Assembly: GCA_902702965.1 (NCBI GenBank)
Contig: CACRXP010000876.1
Span: 132,174 to 196,173 of the forward strand
DNA: 64,000 nt
DNA from: Spirometra erinaceieuropaei
Lineage: Eukaryota; Platyhelminthes; Cestoda; Diphyllobothriidea; Diphyllobothriidae
Direction of reading: 5' to 3'
Shown: positions 47,220 through 60,700 of the stretch, piece after piece
Position numbering within the stretch: position 1 is the first letter of the stretch
Layout: every line of letters starts with the position of its first letter
Notes under the pieces: model-generated
Told to the model about the DNA's origin: nothing
Databases searched by the model: none
What the model saw: the letters and a program-made list of their open reading frames with translations, nothing else
Program-made: the position numbers and the translations under genes

Positions 47220-50200
47220 TTCAGAGCTCGATTGGGTGTCCGGATTTAGGGTCTGCCCCTTTCCTCTTATTTCACAGCCAGAAGCTTGAGCTCATTTCCA
47301 CTCCTGATTATTCGAGAGAAAGCAAAGAACAAATCATGTCACTGCTACATTTGATACGAGCCCAGTCTATACTAACTGTCGGAAGATTCAACGAAGTAGG
47401 ATGTCATTGGTGGCGGTGATACCAATGTATGCTGCAGTAGGTCCGCTCGAATGGCAAAGGTGGCTATAGAACCAACTTTCTCGTTCTCACACTATGTTTG
47501 GTTATCTTAATCGTACTGCATAAGGTCATTACAAAAGTCACAAATTACGACTGATTTAATCGTCGAAATAAGCAACTGTTTCGGTCGAGTGGAATTAACG
47601 ATAACTAATTTTGATTTGGTTGGTTCCATTCCCTACGTTGTATTCTTTAAAAGCCATTTGACGAACCCAAATTTGCATTCTACAATGCCTCGTCAGGCAA
47701 ATATTATCATACGATAACTTGGTTGGGGAAAACATGTCGGTACTCAGATAAACTGGATTCCGATTGTTGTTTAACAGGTGTGAAATGGGGATTGATGGAA
47801 AACAGTAGGGATGGTATGTATCATCTGCTCGAACGGGGCTGGCAGTTAATTGCTTGCATCTAATAGACTAGGTAACACTCGGTTTCGTCATCTGCGGTGC
47901 CTGCGCTATGTGCTCCGGATCAATCTGCGTAATCTGACTGGTGTTGATGGCGGTCAGTAGGTTTGTAGCTTTAGGTATTGCGACGGGGTCTTGTATGCCA
48001 CTTTGAAGGCCTTTTAGGCCCCAAAGAGATGGCAGGATGGCGCAGTTGTCGTACATGCTGCCGCCTATCCTTACCTAACCGAGGAATATTCTTGCAGACA
48101 TTTTGATAGGTCTCGACTCGTGCTACCAGTGAAGGGAATAGAAATAGAGCTGGTCCGACTATGCAACTTAATTTTACCTTTCCTGCGCAAGGTATATTTG
48201 AAAGAATGCCGCATTGTTGAGAACGTCTAAGGAATTTCTTGGTCAGGGCTCTTATCTGTAAGTCCCTATAGGAGAGAACTTTGCGCAAACAGGACTTTCC
48301 CTTCTGCTACAAGCCCGGGGGGCAAAAACGGATTTTCTCAAATATTTTCTTCATTGGATCCAAAAGGAAGTTCGGTAACTCTGCAAGCCCGTTTTCGGTG
48401 TTATATGGCAAGTCAGTTTTGTGTTATCAAGTAGCGGTATGAGGCCCGTTCCCAGTTTAGTCTCACAAGGCTGTTAACTTTCTTAGTCTGAATAAGGGTT
48501 TCAGGGGAATGATACATCATTAAATATTTCCGGCTAGTTTATTTCTTGGAAGGGTTTCGAAGAATCTGAAATCCTTCGAGTGAACCTAATTTTGTGACTG
48601 CACCTTACGAACAGGGCCAAAAAGAGAAATCATTGGCAAGCACCAAATTTACGGATGTTAAATTAATTCATGAAACTTGATGCCATGCATATACTGGATA
48701 GTTCTTTGTGGAGGTCTTGAAAATTAATGCGGCATAAACAAACAGACGCAAGCCATGGTCCAAGTTGCAATAACATGAACCAAATACATGTCAAATGATA
48801 TAAAATATTTGTCGTAATTTCAAGCAGAAACATTTGAGTCTTTTCGTTATGTATTTATGGCTTTGGAATCAAAAAATATTCTCCATAAATCCACGTAATC
48901 AGCATTTAAATGAAATATCCAAAAAACGGTCCATGACTTGTAAACAATTCATCCGTTTAGCACGGAAAGTATAGGAGACTCTGTAAGAGGAAAAATATGT
49001 TTGGTTTATTAAAGAAACAATGGTTGGTAGTCTGCTATTGCTGAAACCCAGAAGGAACAAGGCATTGATATTTAAATGGAGACAGAAACATTTACGTCAA
49101 CTTTGGACAGAAGTCTCGGATTTTTTGAGGGAGGGGGGCGAGGTTTGGTCATTCTGCCAACCAAAACTGAAGTCTACTGTGAATTTCCAACTGTCACGAG
49201 TGGATGCACGCGGATATGCGCCAGCTTTAATAAGTAGTCTAAATCGTCATTAAAAATCCTTCGACGAATAACCAGTTAGACCGGTGGTTCAAATAGAACC
49301 TCAGTTACAACTATATGCTGAAAATAGTAATGGATATTTATAAAAAAATGAGATACCTTACTTATATGACGGTCGATACATGAAGACAATCAAGTCCGAT
49401 ATTAAATCGCGTAAACCAAATCATCTTAAACGATAAAAAATGAAGTAGTTCTAAATGACTGATGTCCAAATAGGTATAAATGGGCGCATTGTGCTTGTGT
49501 TCAAATAAACAAGACGATTTTGTGCAATTTGAACAAAAGACGCTTGTACGGATTGTAGCAAAGGAAGCTTGATTGTCCTTGAAGGCCAAAATGAAAGCAT
49601 TAACAACCTGTCTTTCACCATTCATTGATAAACTTTGAGGACTGTTTCATAAGCTATTTTGTAAAGAATGTAAGAGTTGTCCTGGATCGACGAGTGATCT
49701 GGAAGTAAAATAATTTCCGATTAGAAATGTGAACAATGAGATTCATTGCTTCGTGTTCCGGTAAACAAAATGTGCAATGCTCGAATGCATAAACTTATAC
49801 AGATATAACAACTAACGCTTGATAGTATGTTACCACCGCTAGTGGCAGTCAGTCATTAGATTATACAAAAGATAAGCAAGAATAGGTTTTAACTTAAAAC
49901 ATTTACAACGAAAGTGTTCACTCTGTTGGGCTATCATCTGCCATTGGGCATCAAATCCTTTGAGCCAATAAGGCGCTCTAGCATAGATTGTGCCACTTTT
50001 TGAGCTGTTTTTAAGTCCGTCCACATGATAATCTGACATGACGTCTTTTAAACAGAACGCCCATGAGAGATAATGAAATAAATCAGTGTTACCAAACAAT
50101 TTGCCGAGAAGAAATTAGCACACGAGCCTGATATTTTGCTTCATTATTCTCGTCGGAACAACGTATTTCGGGTTTAGCCTCTTTTGAATATGGACAAGTG

Positions 50201-53200
50201 AAGATATTGTTGCCCCCGCTTGCATGGATGGCACTTTAAAATTGCTGTTGACTTTCAATAGTTTGAGGTCGCTTTTTTATTAAAATCCAAACAAAGATGA
50301 CTCACTTTCCTGACCGTGGGCAAAGTGGTTGAGTATTATTCTGATATTCTACACTATGCCTTTGACATAGCAAGAAGACGGACGCCTTAATGCCACGATG
50401 CCGACACAAAAGGGTGGCAATCGCTGACAACGTCTCAGATAGGGAGGCCCTTGAAAATTTGAAGAAGCGCCCGCGCATTCTTATCACGGCTGGATATTTG
50501 TTTACCCGATTTAAAACATACAATAAAGACGTAAATACCGGAAGTCGTTTCTGAAACAAAACGGCGGCTGGAAGACTAGGTTTAATCCAAAAATTGTATT
50601 TTAGCTTACTGGACTATCATTTCTCAAATGGAGTCGAGATAGTATTCTGCTCGTAAAGTTTCATGCAGGCTAAGATAAAATCAACACACACAAAAGCCAT
50701 ATCAGGTTTTCGTCGAATTAAAAGCTGCTTGCAATACCACAATCTCACTCAATGTGCATTTAAATCGTTTTTCTGACATCGAATTTGAGGCCGCTTTTTC
50801 TTTTGTGAAATCCCATGAAAAAAACCAAAACTGATATAAAAGCTACTCAGTGGATATAACTATTTATCATTCTAGAAGCGTATGCCCCACTCAAAATAAA
50901 AGTAGCCATTTCAAGGATGATTCTATTAACAACAAGAATGGCGTGCTTAGAAGATACTGAGTTGTACTCGCGTAGTAGGCCGACTGCATTTAGTTCGCCT
51001 GGAAAGCGAATGTGCTGCACAGTTTGTGATGCAAAACTTAGTCCTTACTGTTTACTTATAGATTAAGCGGCGAGGCGTTGCTGTCAATGGCGGCTAAATC
51101 TTAGTCAGGAGGCATATAGGTGTAGCTGAGGTTAGATAAAAGCACCACTCAGAGAAGTGTGTTAATAAGAAAGGGCATTAACCATCCACGAATATTAAAA
51201 AAACCTATCGAATGGACAACAATAAATTACCTTTTATAATCTTACTGAATAGTCGGTATAGGTATACGCTAAGTTAATGCCTGAGAAAATTTATAAATCG
51301 GGATTGGTCAGCGTGACAATGCGTTAATTTACAACCAAAAACAATTCATCTGTTTGAAAACGGAATACTGTGCATTTTTGTGAGAAAATAACCCGTGTAA
51401 TGGAAAGAAACAGCCACGCTAAAACGAGTTATTTTTAAGAGAACTTCTGGTATCCCGCTTTTATGTCATAATCAAGTTGTTTATGTCACAGAGCAGCGGT
51501 TTTTTTTAATTCTTATGTATTTTGGATAAGTTAGGAAAACATCTACCAAACTCCTAATTGGAAAATAAGCATATTCTTATTCAGATTTATTAAATGTCGT
51601 ATATAACACATTCACTAACTCACGTGCAATCTTTCATGAACGATCAACAATTTGACAGTGTACCAATTTCAAAAGATAGACTTATATTAAAGCATGATTG
51701 GAGAAGGAGGTGTGCATGTTTAGTAGACATACACTGTACCAAAAGTTCATTCGTTATAGGGTGATCTTCCATAAGCAAAACCCCACATTTATAATATTTA
51801 TTCACGCAGAGCAGTTTTCAATTCCATGCACCAACATGTCTAGCAAACAATTTCCCTTATTTTTCTAAAGTTAGTTTCTGATGGCTTCGTTGTGTTTTAC
51901 TGCTAGACACAGTTTCTGACATTCACAGCGGCAGATGCGAAGAGGGTAAAATTCAACGTTTGGCACTTAGTCGTCAGACAGCAGTAAATTACTAGGCCGT
52001 AACGGCAAACTCTTCAAAGTGGTTTTATAATTTTATTCGGCAGGCTGTCTGCATGCACCGGTTGGGGTAGTGTAATAGTTCGATATGCAATTCCAAGTGT
52101 TGCTAGTTCATAGGCATGCAGAATAGGACATCTGCTTAAATAATAGGTCATCCAAACTATTGGCAACTCTCTTTCTCTCTTAGTAACGACAAAGAAGACT
52201 TTACCACTGGAATATACACTCAGCAAGTCAACTGATTCGCATTAATTGAGCAGAGTTATAAATCCTCTAATTTTGCCTGTATTCCATTCAACACAAAGTT
52301 AACTATTACATTCGTTGCTAAAAGTCACGAAATACACACATATAAGGGAAGCGCTGACTCAAGTCAGTTGACAAGAACAACTTATAAACGATGAAGCATC
52401 GTAAGGTTAATGCAAGACAGACAAAGTAATGAAGGTTGGACACCTTTCTTTGCAAATAAGATTCTTTTGAAAAAAACGAACATTGGGTCTTCGGCGTGGA
52501 AAGATAATCACTAAAGTATGCAATTCATGCCCATTGATACAAGTCAAATTAAACTACAAAAGCACAATGGACCTTTGAAAGGCTTCCTTATTTTATCCGT
52601 GACTTAAATAACCTCCAACAGCTGATGTGTATTAAATTATGATAGCAAGCAAATAAGAGTCTTTAAACTATTGCTTTGATTACTCAATACAAATACTGCG
52701 TTTTCGCGTTGTGTAAGACTAGTTTTGATAGGTAAAGGACCATTCTACTTAGCTTTATGACTAGAAGAGTCAGTGGAGTAGGTCTTCATATGGTAGCTTG
52801 ACAAGATTTCGGACAGTGACTAAACACTTGGAATAAAAGTGAGAAGTGCAATCAACAGCATATCGTTTTCTGTTTCGTAAACAAAATGCTTGCTGGAGAC
52901 AGAAGATTCCGCCGCATCTTAAAACTACTAGAAGTTGGTGAAGAGTCATTGATTCTTGTGCTCTTAGTTAACTGTCCAAAAGATATATTTAATGTCTAAT
53001 TGTTACGAAAACTGCCATAGCTAGACATGTTTTAAGGACGTTTACTCCTATGATGAATTTGCAAATGTCTATTCCGTTTGGGCTGTTGAACATGGTTAAT
53101 ATAATCAACGCATTTAATTGCTTAGGAAATGGACGTTCACTATTAGGGCATGCAATAAATGTGTTCATGATAAGACAAAAAGTCTTTTGCTATGTCTTCT

Positions 53201-56200
53201 TGAAAAGTGTCTTCAGGGTATTTCGCAGATAGGCAACCGATTTCTTCGTAATTTCTTCTTAAGGAAATGCAAGAAAAAATTGAGATATTCTTTTGTGTTT
53301 ACGCGTCCTCAATTTTTGCTGCTCATTATTCTCCCGTAAACGAATAATTCCTACTTATCCTAATATTGAAACCGATTTCGCTTTCCCGTTCACCCTTGGG
53401 CTTTGGTTTATAACTTTGAATAAATAGATATTTGGATAAATAATCTTCCTAATTCCAGATTTCGTGGTCACAGACCGTCTAACGCATAGAATGCACGTAA
53501 TCTCGTGCTCGAAAATTATTCTTTTTACTACATGATGGCCTTCTTCATGAGATTGACAAAATACTGCGCATAGGTTAAAAACTACCAGTTCACAGTTCTA
53601 ACAATCAGACGGTTTAAAACTTTAAAAAAATGCTAAGCAGACTTAAAATAATGAACATATTCCGTCTTTTTGAAACATTACATGCATGTTTACATCTTGC
53701 CTCGCCAAAGAATTGAAAAGTCAAGTTTAAAGTCCGGATCAGTATTTCTGATTGACTTTTTGTGTTTGGAGTAATGTTATGTGCCAAAACAAGTTTTCCA
53801 AGTGCGTAGATAAGTCCTAGATAAGAAGCCTGGAATATAAAATAATATCGATTCCCGCTCCAAGTCGCAGAAGTAATCATTGATAAAGTGAAGTCGAAAC
53901 TTTAGCTTCACATTTAAAACGCATTTTAGGACGCTTTAGTCTGTTATTTAAAGTGCTCAACGTCCGATGACTCCAGATTGAAAGCCAACATTTTATAGTC
54001 ACATTTCATCAGTTTAGTTGCTTTTTTAAAAGTACCGTCCATTTATATTTTGTTAACCAACGGTCGTAAAGTTTATCAACAAACAACATTGGGAAGTCCG
54101 GAACACTTATTGAATGATACAGTCCATGGGGACGAATATAACCTCTAAAGACCACGATTTAGTCTGTGAGTGTATTATTTGACCATCTGACATAATCAAC
54201 CTTAAATTTAAAAAAACGTTATAACTAAAAGGATGTTTAAAAAATCTTCGGATATTTAAATCCGTAAGATGAAATGATGTTTCAAACTTGTTTGAGAAAT
54301 ATTCCATAAACATTGGTACTCCGAGAGTTTTCGATCGACTGATTTTCCAATCGGCATTGAAACGTTGCTTCCAGAGGCAAATCGGTAGCAAGTTTTTCTT
54401 CAAAAAGCGACCTTCGTTGTTCCCTATATGCTTTTAGGAATTTAGATGGCCTACGTTTAGGAGACAGTAAACAAAACTTTTTGTTTGGAAACAGTTTGAT
54501 ACTATGTTGTCATCTCTTATATATAATGACGCTTTAAATACCATCCAAGGGAGGCTGCGGTGGGTAACTGAATGCTGTGGTAAATGTTTTGATAACAATA
54601 AGAGTACTTTCCGGCAAAGTAACTATGTTGTCTTTCGTTCTTGTCGTTTACTTAACAAATGTAAAAGTTTCAGCAAGAGCGAGTGTGATTAGCCAACGAA
54701 GCACCTGACTACAAGTTCTAATAAAAACGAAATCACTTGTTTTCTTTAGTAAGGCAATATCTGGATTGTGGAAACTTTACTCAGCTTAAATAGCCTTTAG
54801 AGTCATTATGCCTACCTGAACATCTTATCCATTTCCAGCTGAGAACAACTTGCATACAGAAGGTCACAGATGAAGTGCAAGCAACTGAATTAATCAACAA
54901 ATGTGGTTTTATCATACTAAGTACCCCTTATTCAGCGCATGTGCAGAGATATTTTCAATGTTCATCATCTACTTGCGTTCTGTTACTGTTAGCATCTGTT
55001 AAAAGGACATCGTGGATGCTGTCAGCTTTGATAGTCCCTGATTTCTTTAGAGGTACTCCTATTCTATCTGTAGTTATTGCTCACATGCTATACTGTTCTC
55101 GCACAAAACTAATAGAAATAAAGTCAAACTTGCCTGCTTTTGAAATCCTATTGGCTACAGGGAAGATGCAAATCAGTAGACCATTAGCACTTTTTATCCA
55201 AAGGACCCCTCAGCAGAAACTTCATAGGGCTTTAGGAGTTTAGATAAACAGGACTGCCCCACGTTTGTGCTTCTGTAACGTTCAAAAAGGAACAAACACA
55301 CTGATAGGTAGTCAAGGGGTCGGATTTCCGCCGTCTTCCTATTAGAAGCCAATGAGTTACTGTATTATCCGCCATTCATACGGCTGCAGCGGTAAAGTGC
55401 CTTGTAAAATAGCAAATTATCTTGTTGGTGTTTGCCGGCTTTTACTGCACAACTGCCAGTGAGTAGCACATTTGTCCATCGAATTAGGATTTTTACGTAC
55501 AAGGTCGGTGTGATTTCACGTTTATTCCGTAAACAAAAACCACAGCATGGAAAGTGCGTACAAACTCACTGCGTAATGAATCGCATTTCAATCTGCTATG
55601 TTTGGTCCTGTGGAAACCGCCATTTGAAATTATTCCAAGCTTAATTCTGCAGTGTTTCTTCCTCTGTATGATAAGCAATTAATTCTGAAGGCTTTCTGCC
55701 ATTTTCTAACAGTTTTAAAATGTTTCACTTGCACATTTTAGGCGAACCACAAGTTAAAAGATTAGTACATAGATAAGAACTATGGAACGCACATCTCCTG
55801 TTTCCTGCCCTCAAAATATATTAAGCAAAACACTCCCTTTGATAAATGTCGCACAAACAGCCTACTAAGTCAGTTAAACCTTTGGATGACTTATATTACA
55901 AATATTGACATTTTTCTATATTTGTGAGATCAACATAACCATCAGGTTTTAAAGACAATCTTCACCCTCATATAAGATAGTTTCATTTTAAATAAACAAG
56001 CCAACTTCTGCAATTTTGGAATGCTGTCCATGTTATTTTGATTGGTAAGCATCTACATTACATACGAAATAACCTCTGTACCCACGGAGCAACATATGTT
56101 GATGGTTTAAAAAAAACTATATGTATCCACAAGTTCGTTAGCCCGACACATGACATGTAATTCGCCTTTTAATATGCACACAAACAGTGTCTAATTTAGG

Positions 56201-57698
56201 CCTATAAAATGGTTACAAGGATGAAAGCGTCCACCAAGGACATATTGCACTTATATTCGTCTAGCATACCATTTAATTAGGACAAGTGACCAAACGACGT
56301 GAGAGGAAAAGACCCTCTAATTGTCATTCTTTTACCCACTTCTACCTTGTCTTCATCTAAGGAACTACTACACGGGTGCGGTCTTACGGGCGAAATAAGT
56401 TATCTTCCATATAAAACCTCTGGGCACATTTCTGTCATTTTTTGAATGTAAGAATGCGATGGCATAGTACGAAAGACGAAAAAGGAATCTCTTTAAGCAG
56501 TTTGATCAATGTGTTGTGGTGGGTGGGACGCAAACAGATCAAAGGGAAGAGTAATGTACTGTAAAACCTGTTCTGTCAATGGGCACAAACTCCTCGCAAA
56601 CTAGCAGAACAGTCATAAGGAGAATTTGGTTGCGCTTTTGACACTGTTTAATGGCTAGTTTGGTCGGGTTTCGGTGGAATGCAAATCACCTACCAATGGT
56701 CCGGTACCGCGGACAAAAACTTTCAACCAGGATAATTAAATTACAAGGTGGAGGAAAGACGGCGCGTAAGACTGGTAAAACTCGTCCCCAACTTTGCAAA
56801 ATACATCACATAAGGCATATGTTTCCCCAGCGAAGAAACCATTTTCTCGCTCGTTTTGATTTTTAGGAAAACATCCACATGGAAGTTCCCGAAGTGAATG
56901 CAAAACGATTTTCCTCGCTAATGAGCAAATGCCAGCATCATGACTTTAAAGTCATTAGGACTTTGCCTAGCTAATGCAACTCTTTTCTCTCATCTTTCTT
57001 AGTTTGATCATAGTCTAGCAAAAAATAGTTCAAAAACATAAAATTTCTTAAATGTCCACATGCCTTTGCAACACAATTCATTAGTTCGACAAATAGATTC
57101 AAGCCCGACCTGACAACGCTTCACAGATTTTCGATATAGATCCACTTTCACTTTTAAAGTAAAATTTTGAATTAGCTTTTTCTTTCCGCTCTTGTCGGCA
57201 TACATCCATAAAGAGTTCGTCTCGTGCCTAACGAAATCCTCAAAGTTTCGTTCATCGTTACTAAGAGAAAAGTATTAGACTTTCGCAGTCGTAATGCTAC
57301 CGTAACCTAAATGCATTTCAGCGTTTTCCATAAACCATCTAAAATGAATTGAGCGGTTGAACGAAGAATGTCAAATGGCGGCCGAGCAGAGACTGCAACC
57401 AGTCACAAATGGTAGAGTTAACCTTAAATTTCATTATTGGGAAAAACTTGTCTCTGAACGACCACCTAATGAGATATCTACAGTTGACTTCCAGGCAGTT
57501 TTATCTGCACTAGTAGACAGAAACGAGATTTGCAACCGTAAATCCCATTGGTTCTAGAATGATAGCTGGATAGCCCATTCGTTTTGCCTGACTATTCAAC
57601 CGCCTTTTAGCAATTTTGGCGATAGCTTTGACAACGTTTTAAACTGCGACCATTGAGTTATGTGGTTATAATGACAACTTAGCTGAAAAATGCTAATT
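47220..57698. other. AT-rich stretch without a recognised gene
   Basis: The region 47.8-48.3 kb has two overlapping minus frames (47868-48056 and 47971-48288, up to 105 codons) and slightly higher G+C, but no domain is recognisable. The plus frame at 54875-55243 (122 codons) is also unsupported. No tRNA, repeat array or transposon signature is seen. Confidence 0.5.
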
Positions 57699-57735
57699 GT
57701 ATTTAGCCTGGGCGCCTGCAAAGACAGGGAAAAAC
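57699..57735 (+). repeat. Dispersed repeat motif, copy 2
   Basis: TATTTAGCCTGGGCGCCTGC and the following AAAGACAGGGAAA match the motif at about 35016-35047 (21 of 23 bases in the core). It is too short to classify. Confidence 0.5.
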
Positions 57736-60700
57736 AAAAGCGTTCCAAATTGCATTTTAATGGGTTGTAGGTACGGACAGGGGCTCAGAAAGAATAGACA
57801 GCCATACCTAACAGGTTGCGAACTGTAAAAATAAGAAATGGCCTCGGATTCTAAGGATGAGACGAGACTGCATTAGTCAGGAAAAGTAAATTTAGACTCC
57901 AGTACTCCTATCGACGATCACTCTGCTCGTAATGCATGTTACTATGCGACCAACTTTTAGCCTTTTTGATATACTGAACGAACGAGCGATCCTGTTTATT
58001 CTTGCAATAACATCACGAAAATGCCTGTTTTGACCGGTAAGTGGACAGGCATATCAAGAAAGAACGCTTGATCCAGAGCTCGATCGGCGGTAAAGCCAAC
58101 ATGAAAAGTGAATTATCTGAACCTAGAATTTGAATACCATTTACCGACGACTACGAGTAAGGTAAATATGTCCATTTATGCCATATCAGTCCTCTAAACT
58201 ACCATGTTTCAGTATTTCTTTCATTTACATTCCTGACTGTTATTTGACTGAAAAAAGTGCGCTAGTAATGTGGTTCAGCGTGGTTAGTGGATCCCAGCCT
58301 AGCAAACGTTATTAGCCCGATATTAGTCAAAACGATCAAAAGCCCGCGTATTATGTTAGGTCCAATGAACATGAAATCGATGGCCGTAAATCACAGAATC
58401 CATACTTTGAACTGGACTACGGCATATGGACTACCGCGACAAGGCCACGAATGACCGTTTCCCATAGCTCTTTATGTGCCTTAGTTTTAGGACAGTTGGC
58501 AGCCGATCAGGTACGTGGACAGCAGTAGCCCACTTTGAGCGAACCAAGGATGGGAAACTAGTGACTGACCACAGCCAATAAGCCATCAATTGCATGTTCG
58601 ATCTCCTTTGACAACTCGAGCACAGATCATTTCGTAATATTTCTCACAATGAAAACTTTTGCAGCACTCATGATATAGTTCTGGGCAACAACAAATAAGC
58701 ATATTTTTTCTAGCAATCAAAGCGAGAATAACAGCAAAATATAAATCAGTATGTGCGCTTACGGCCGGTAGGATCGACAGATCACGTTTTGGTGACAGAA
58801 ATTTCACCTCACTGCTTAGTGGCCAAGGATATTAGGTCGTGCACCATAATTATCAGGAATTACGGGTGTGAAGAAACTGATTGTAAATGGCCATTTCGGT
58901 ATTTTTCTACTTGATTAAATTTCTTTTTCAATTTGCTACTCGGGTCGGGACCGACAAGTGGAAGTTTTTGGAGTTATTGACAGGGTGTTTGATATAATGT
59001 TCATTGCCACGAATGCGCCTGCTGGAATCTTGGGGTTTTAAGACGTGAGGCTTTGCTATAAATATTTGATAGCGGTAAGCTGATATTTGATGATCGTTTA
59101 CTTACTTTGCTGTCTTTTTCGATATTTTCTATACCAGTTTTTTTCGGTTTGTCACGCCGGCACATCAAACGTTGATAAAAGAACGGCGGAGGAAACACCA
59201 AACACTCTACTTTTTCGATCAAATTAGTTTGTATTTATTCAGTAGGAATTAACGTTTAGTGTCTCATCCTACAATGTTACGAACCTGTGATCGAAATGTT
59301 CAGCATAGAAACTACTATTAGTTACACGACACTCAACTTATGGACCAATGGTTTCCAAACTAACCGTGCGAAAACAAATTGTCATATCCATATTTTCCTT
59401 CAACTGTTTTTCGGACAGCTACCTGACCACCAAAAGCGATTGTTTTAGGAGTCAAGGACACAAAGAATAGATTCCTTTGTCCACCAATCAGATCTGTTAA
59501 GCAGGACTTTGACAAGGATAATCAATAAAGCTCACCTCCGATGAGAGAGTTAGAACTGTAGAAAAAATCGCAATACCACAACCGCAACAGAATTAGTGGC
59601 CATGTACGAGCATCACCCCCAACCTAAGGATTATTACTAATCCAAAAGACTGGATGGCAGTCAAGTCAGAAAGTAACTAGCAGTAAAATGACCTTTTGCC
59701 ACATAGTAACAGTGAAAAATTTCTTTTGTCGACTGTAATAATCAAATATTATGCAAAATCAATATTCCATGGCTATTTGATAATTTTTTACTTATTCGAT
59801 AACTTAGGTACAAAAAACAGCCCATCCGGCAACCATTCATAAGGAGTAAATAGCACTCTTTTCTTCTCAGCAGACATCAAATGTTCATATGTATACGGTT
59901 GGACGTCTTTAGTGAAAAGGTCCATAACCGTCCCGAAGAGAGCCACATGATGATTTACTTTTCACCATATGTATTATGAGGCGAACTAACGAGGCGTCAA
60001 CCTCAGGAGGAAGTTTTTAGGCCTACCATGTGCCAATAGCAGGGCACAGTTAAGGCTATCAGGGTTGGCCTTGGAATCATCAACGGCTATGGCGTGTCCC
60101 GAGATAGGCGTTTTAAAATATTTTTTAAAAAATAGTTGCCCATGTCAACAATGGAAACGAAAAAAATTTGAGTTCTGCCTGTTAAATGAGGTCTGAACTG
60201 CTACTCAAAATAAACACTGTTTGAATGGCGGTGAAGGCCGATTGGGCAGTCGTTCGAGAAATTACCTCAGCATGAACTGCACTAACAGTATCTTTCCTAA
60301 TTAAAAGCTCAGTAAAAAAATTAGCGTCGGCAAAGCAGTCCGAAACATATTTATGTTTTAACATACACTAAAATATGGAAAAGTATTTTTTGATAAGTTT
60401 CCTGCGACAAGTAAAGCTTTATCATTACTTACTCATAATTTTGGATTTTAAAGTTAAACTACTTCACGGCAGTCTATTTTTAATGTTTTCTGGAATCTAG
60501 CAAGGCTGCCTCATCTTTGGCAACGCAGTCTTAGTTTCTAAAAGAAAGACCATTTAGGTTCCATAAATAATAACTGATTTTTCCTGCATGAGTGGAACAT
60601 AGGCCTACTCAAATACTGCTGCGAAACCTTAAGATCGCTGCAAAATTCTAAAGTCCTAGGTCATTGCAACAAGATGAACTTATCAGGTCAAGTTGAAATC

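Noticed and set aside
47868..48288. Overlapping minus frames of 62 and 105 codons with an RT-like feel
   Set aside because: I could not find any reverse transcriptase motif in them, so the resemblance was not strong enough to call.
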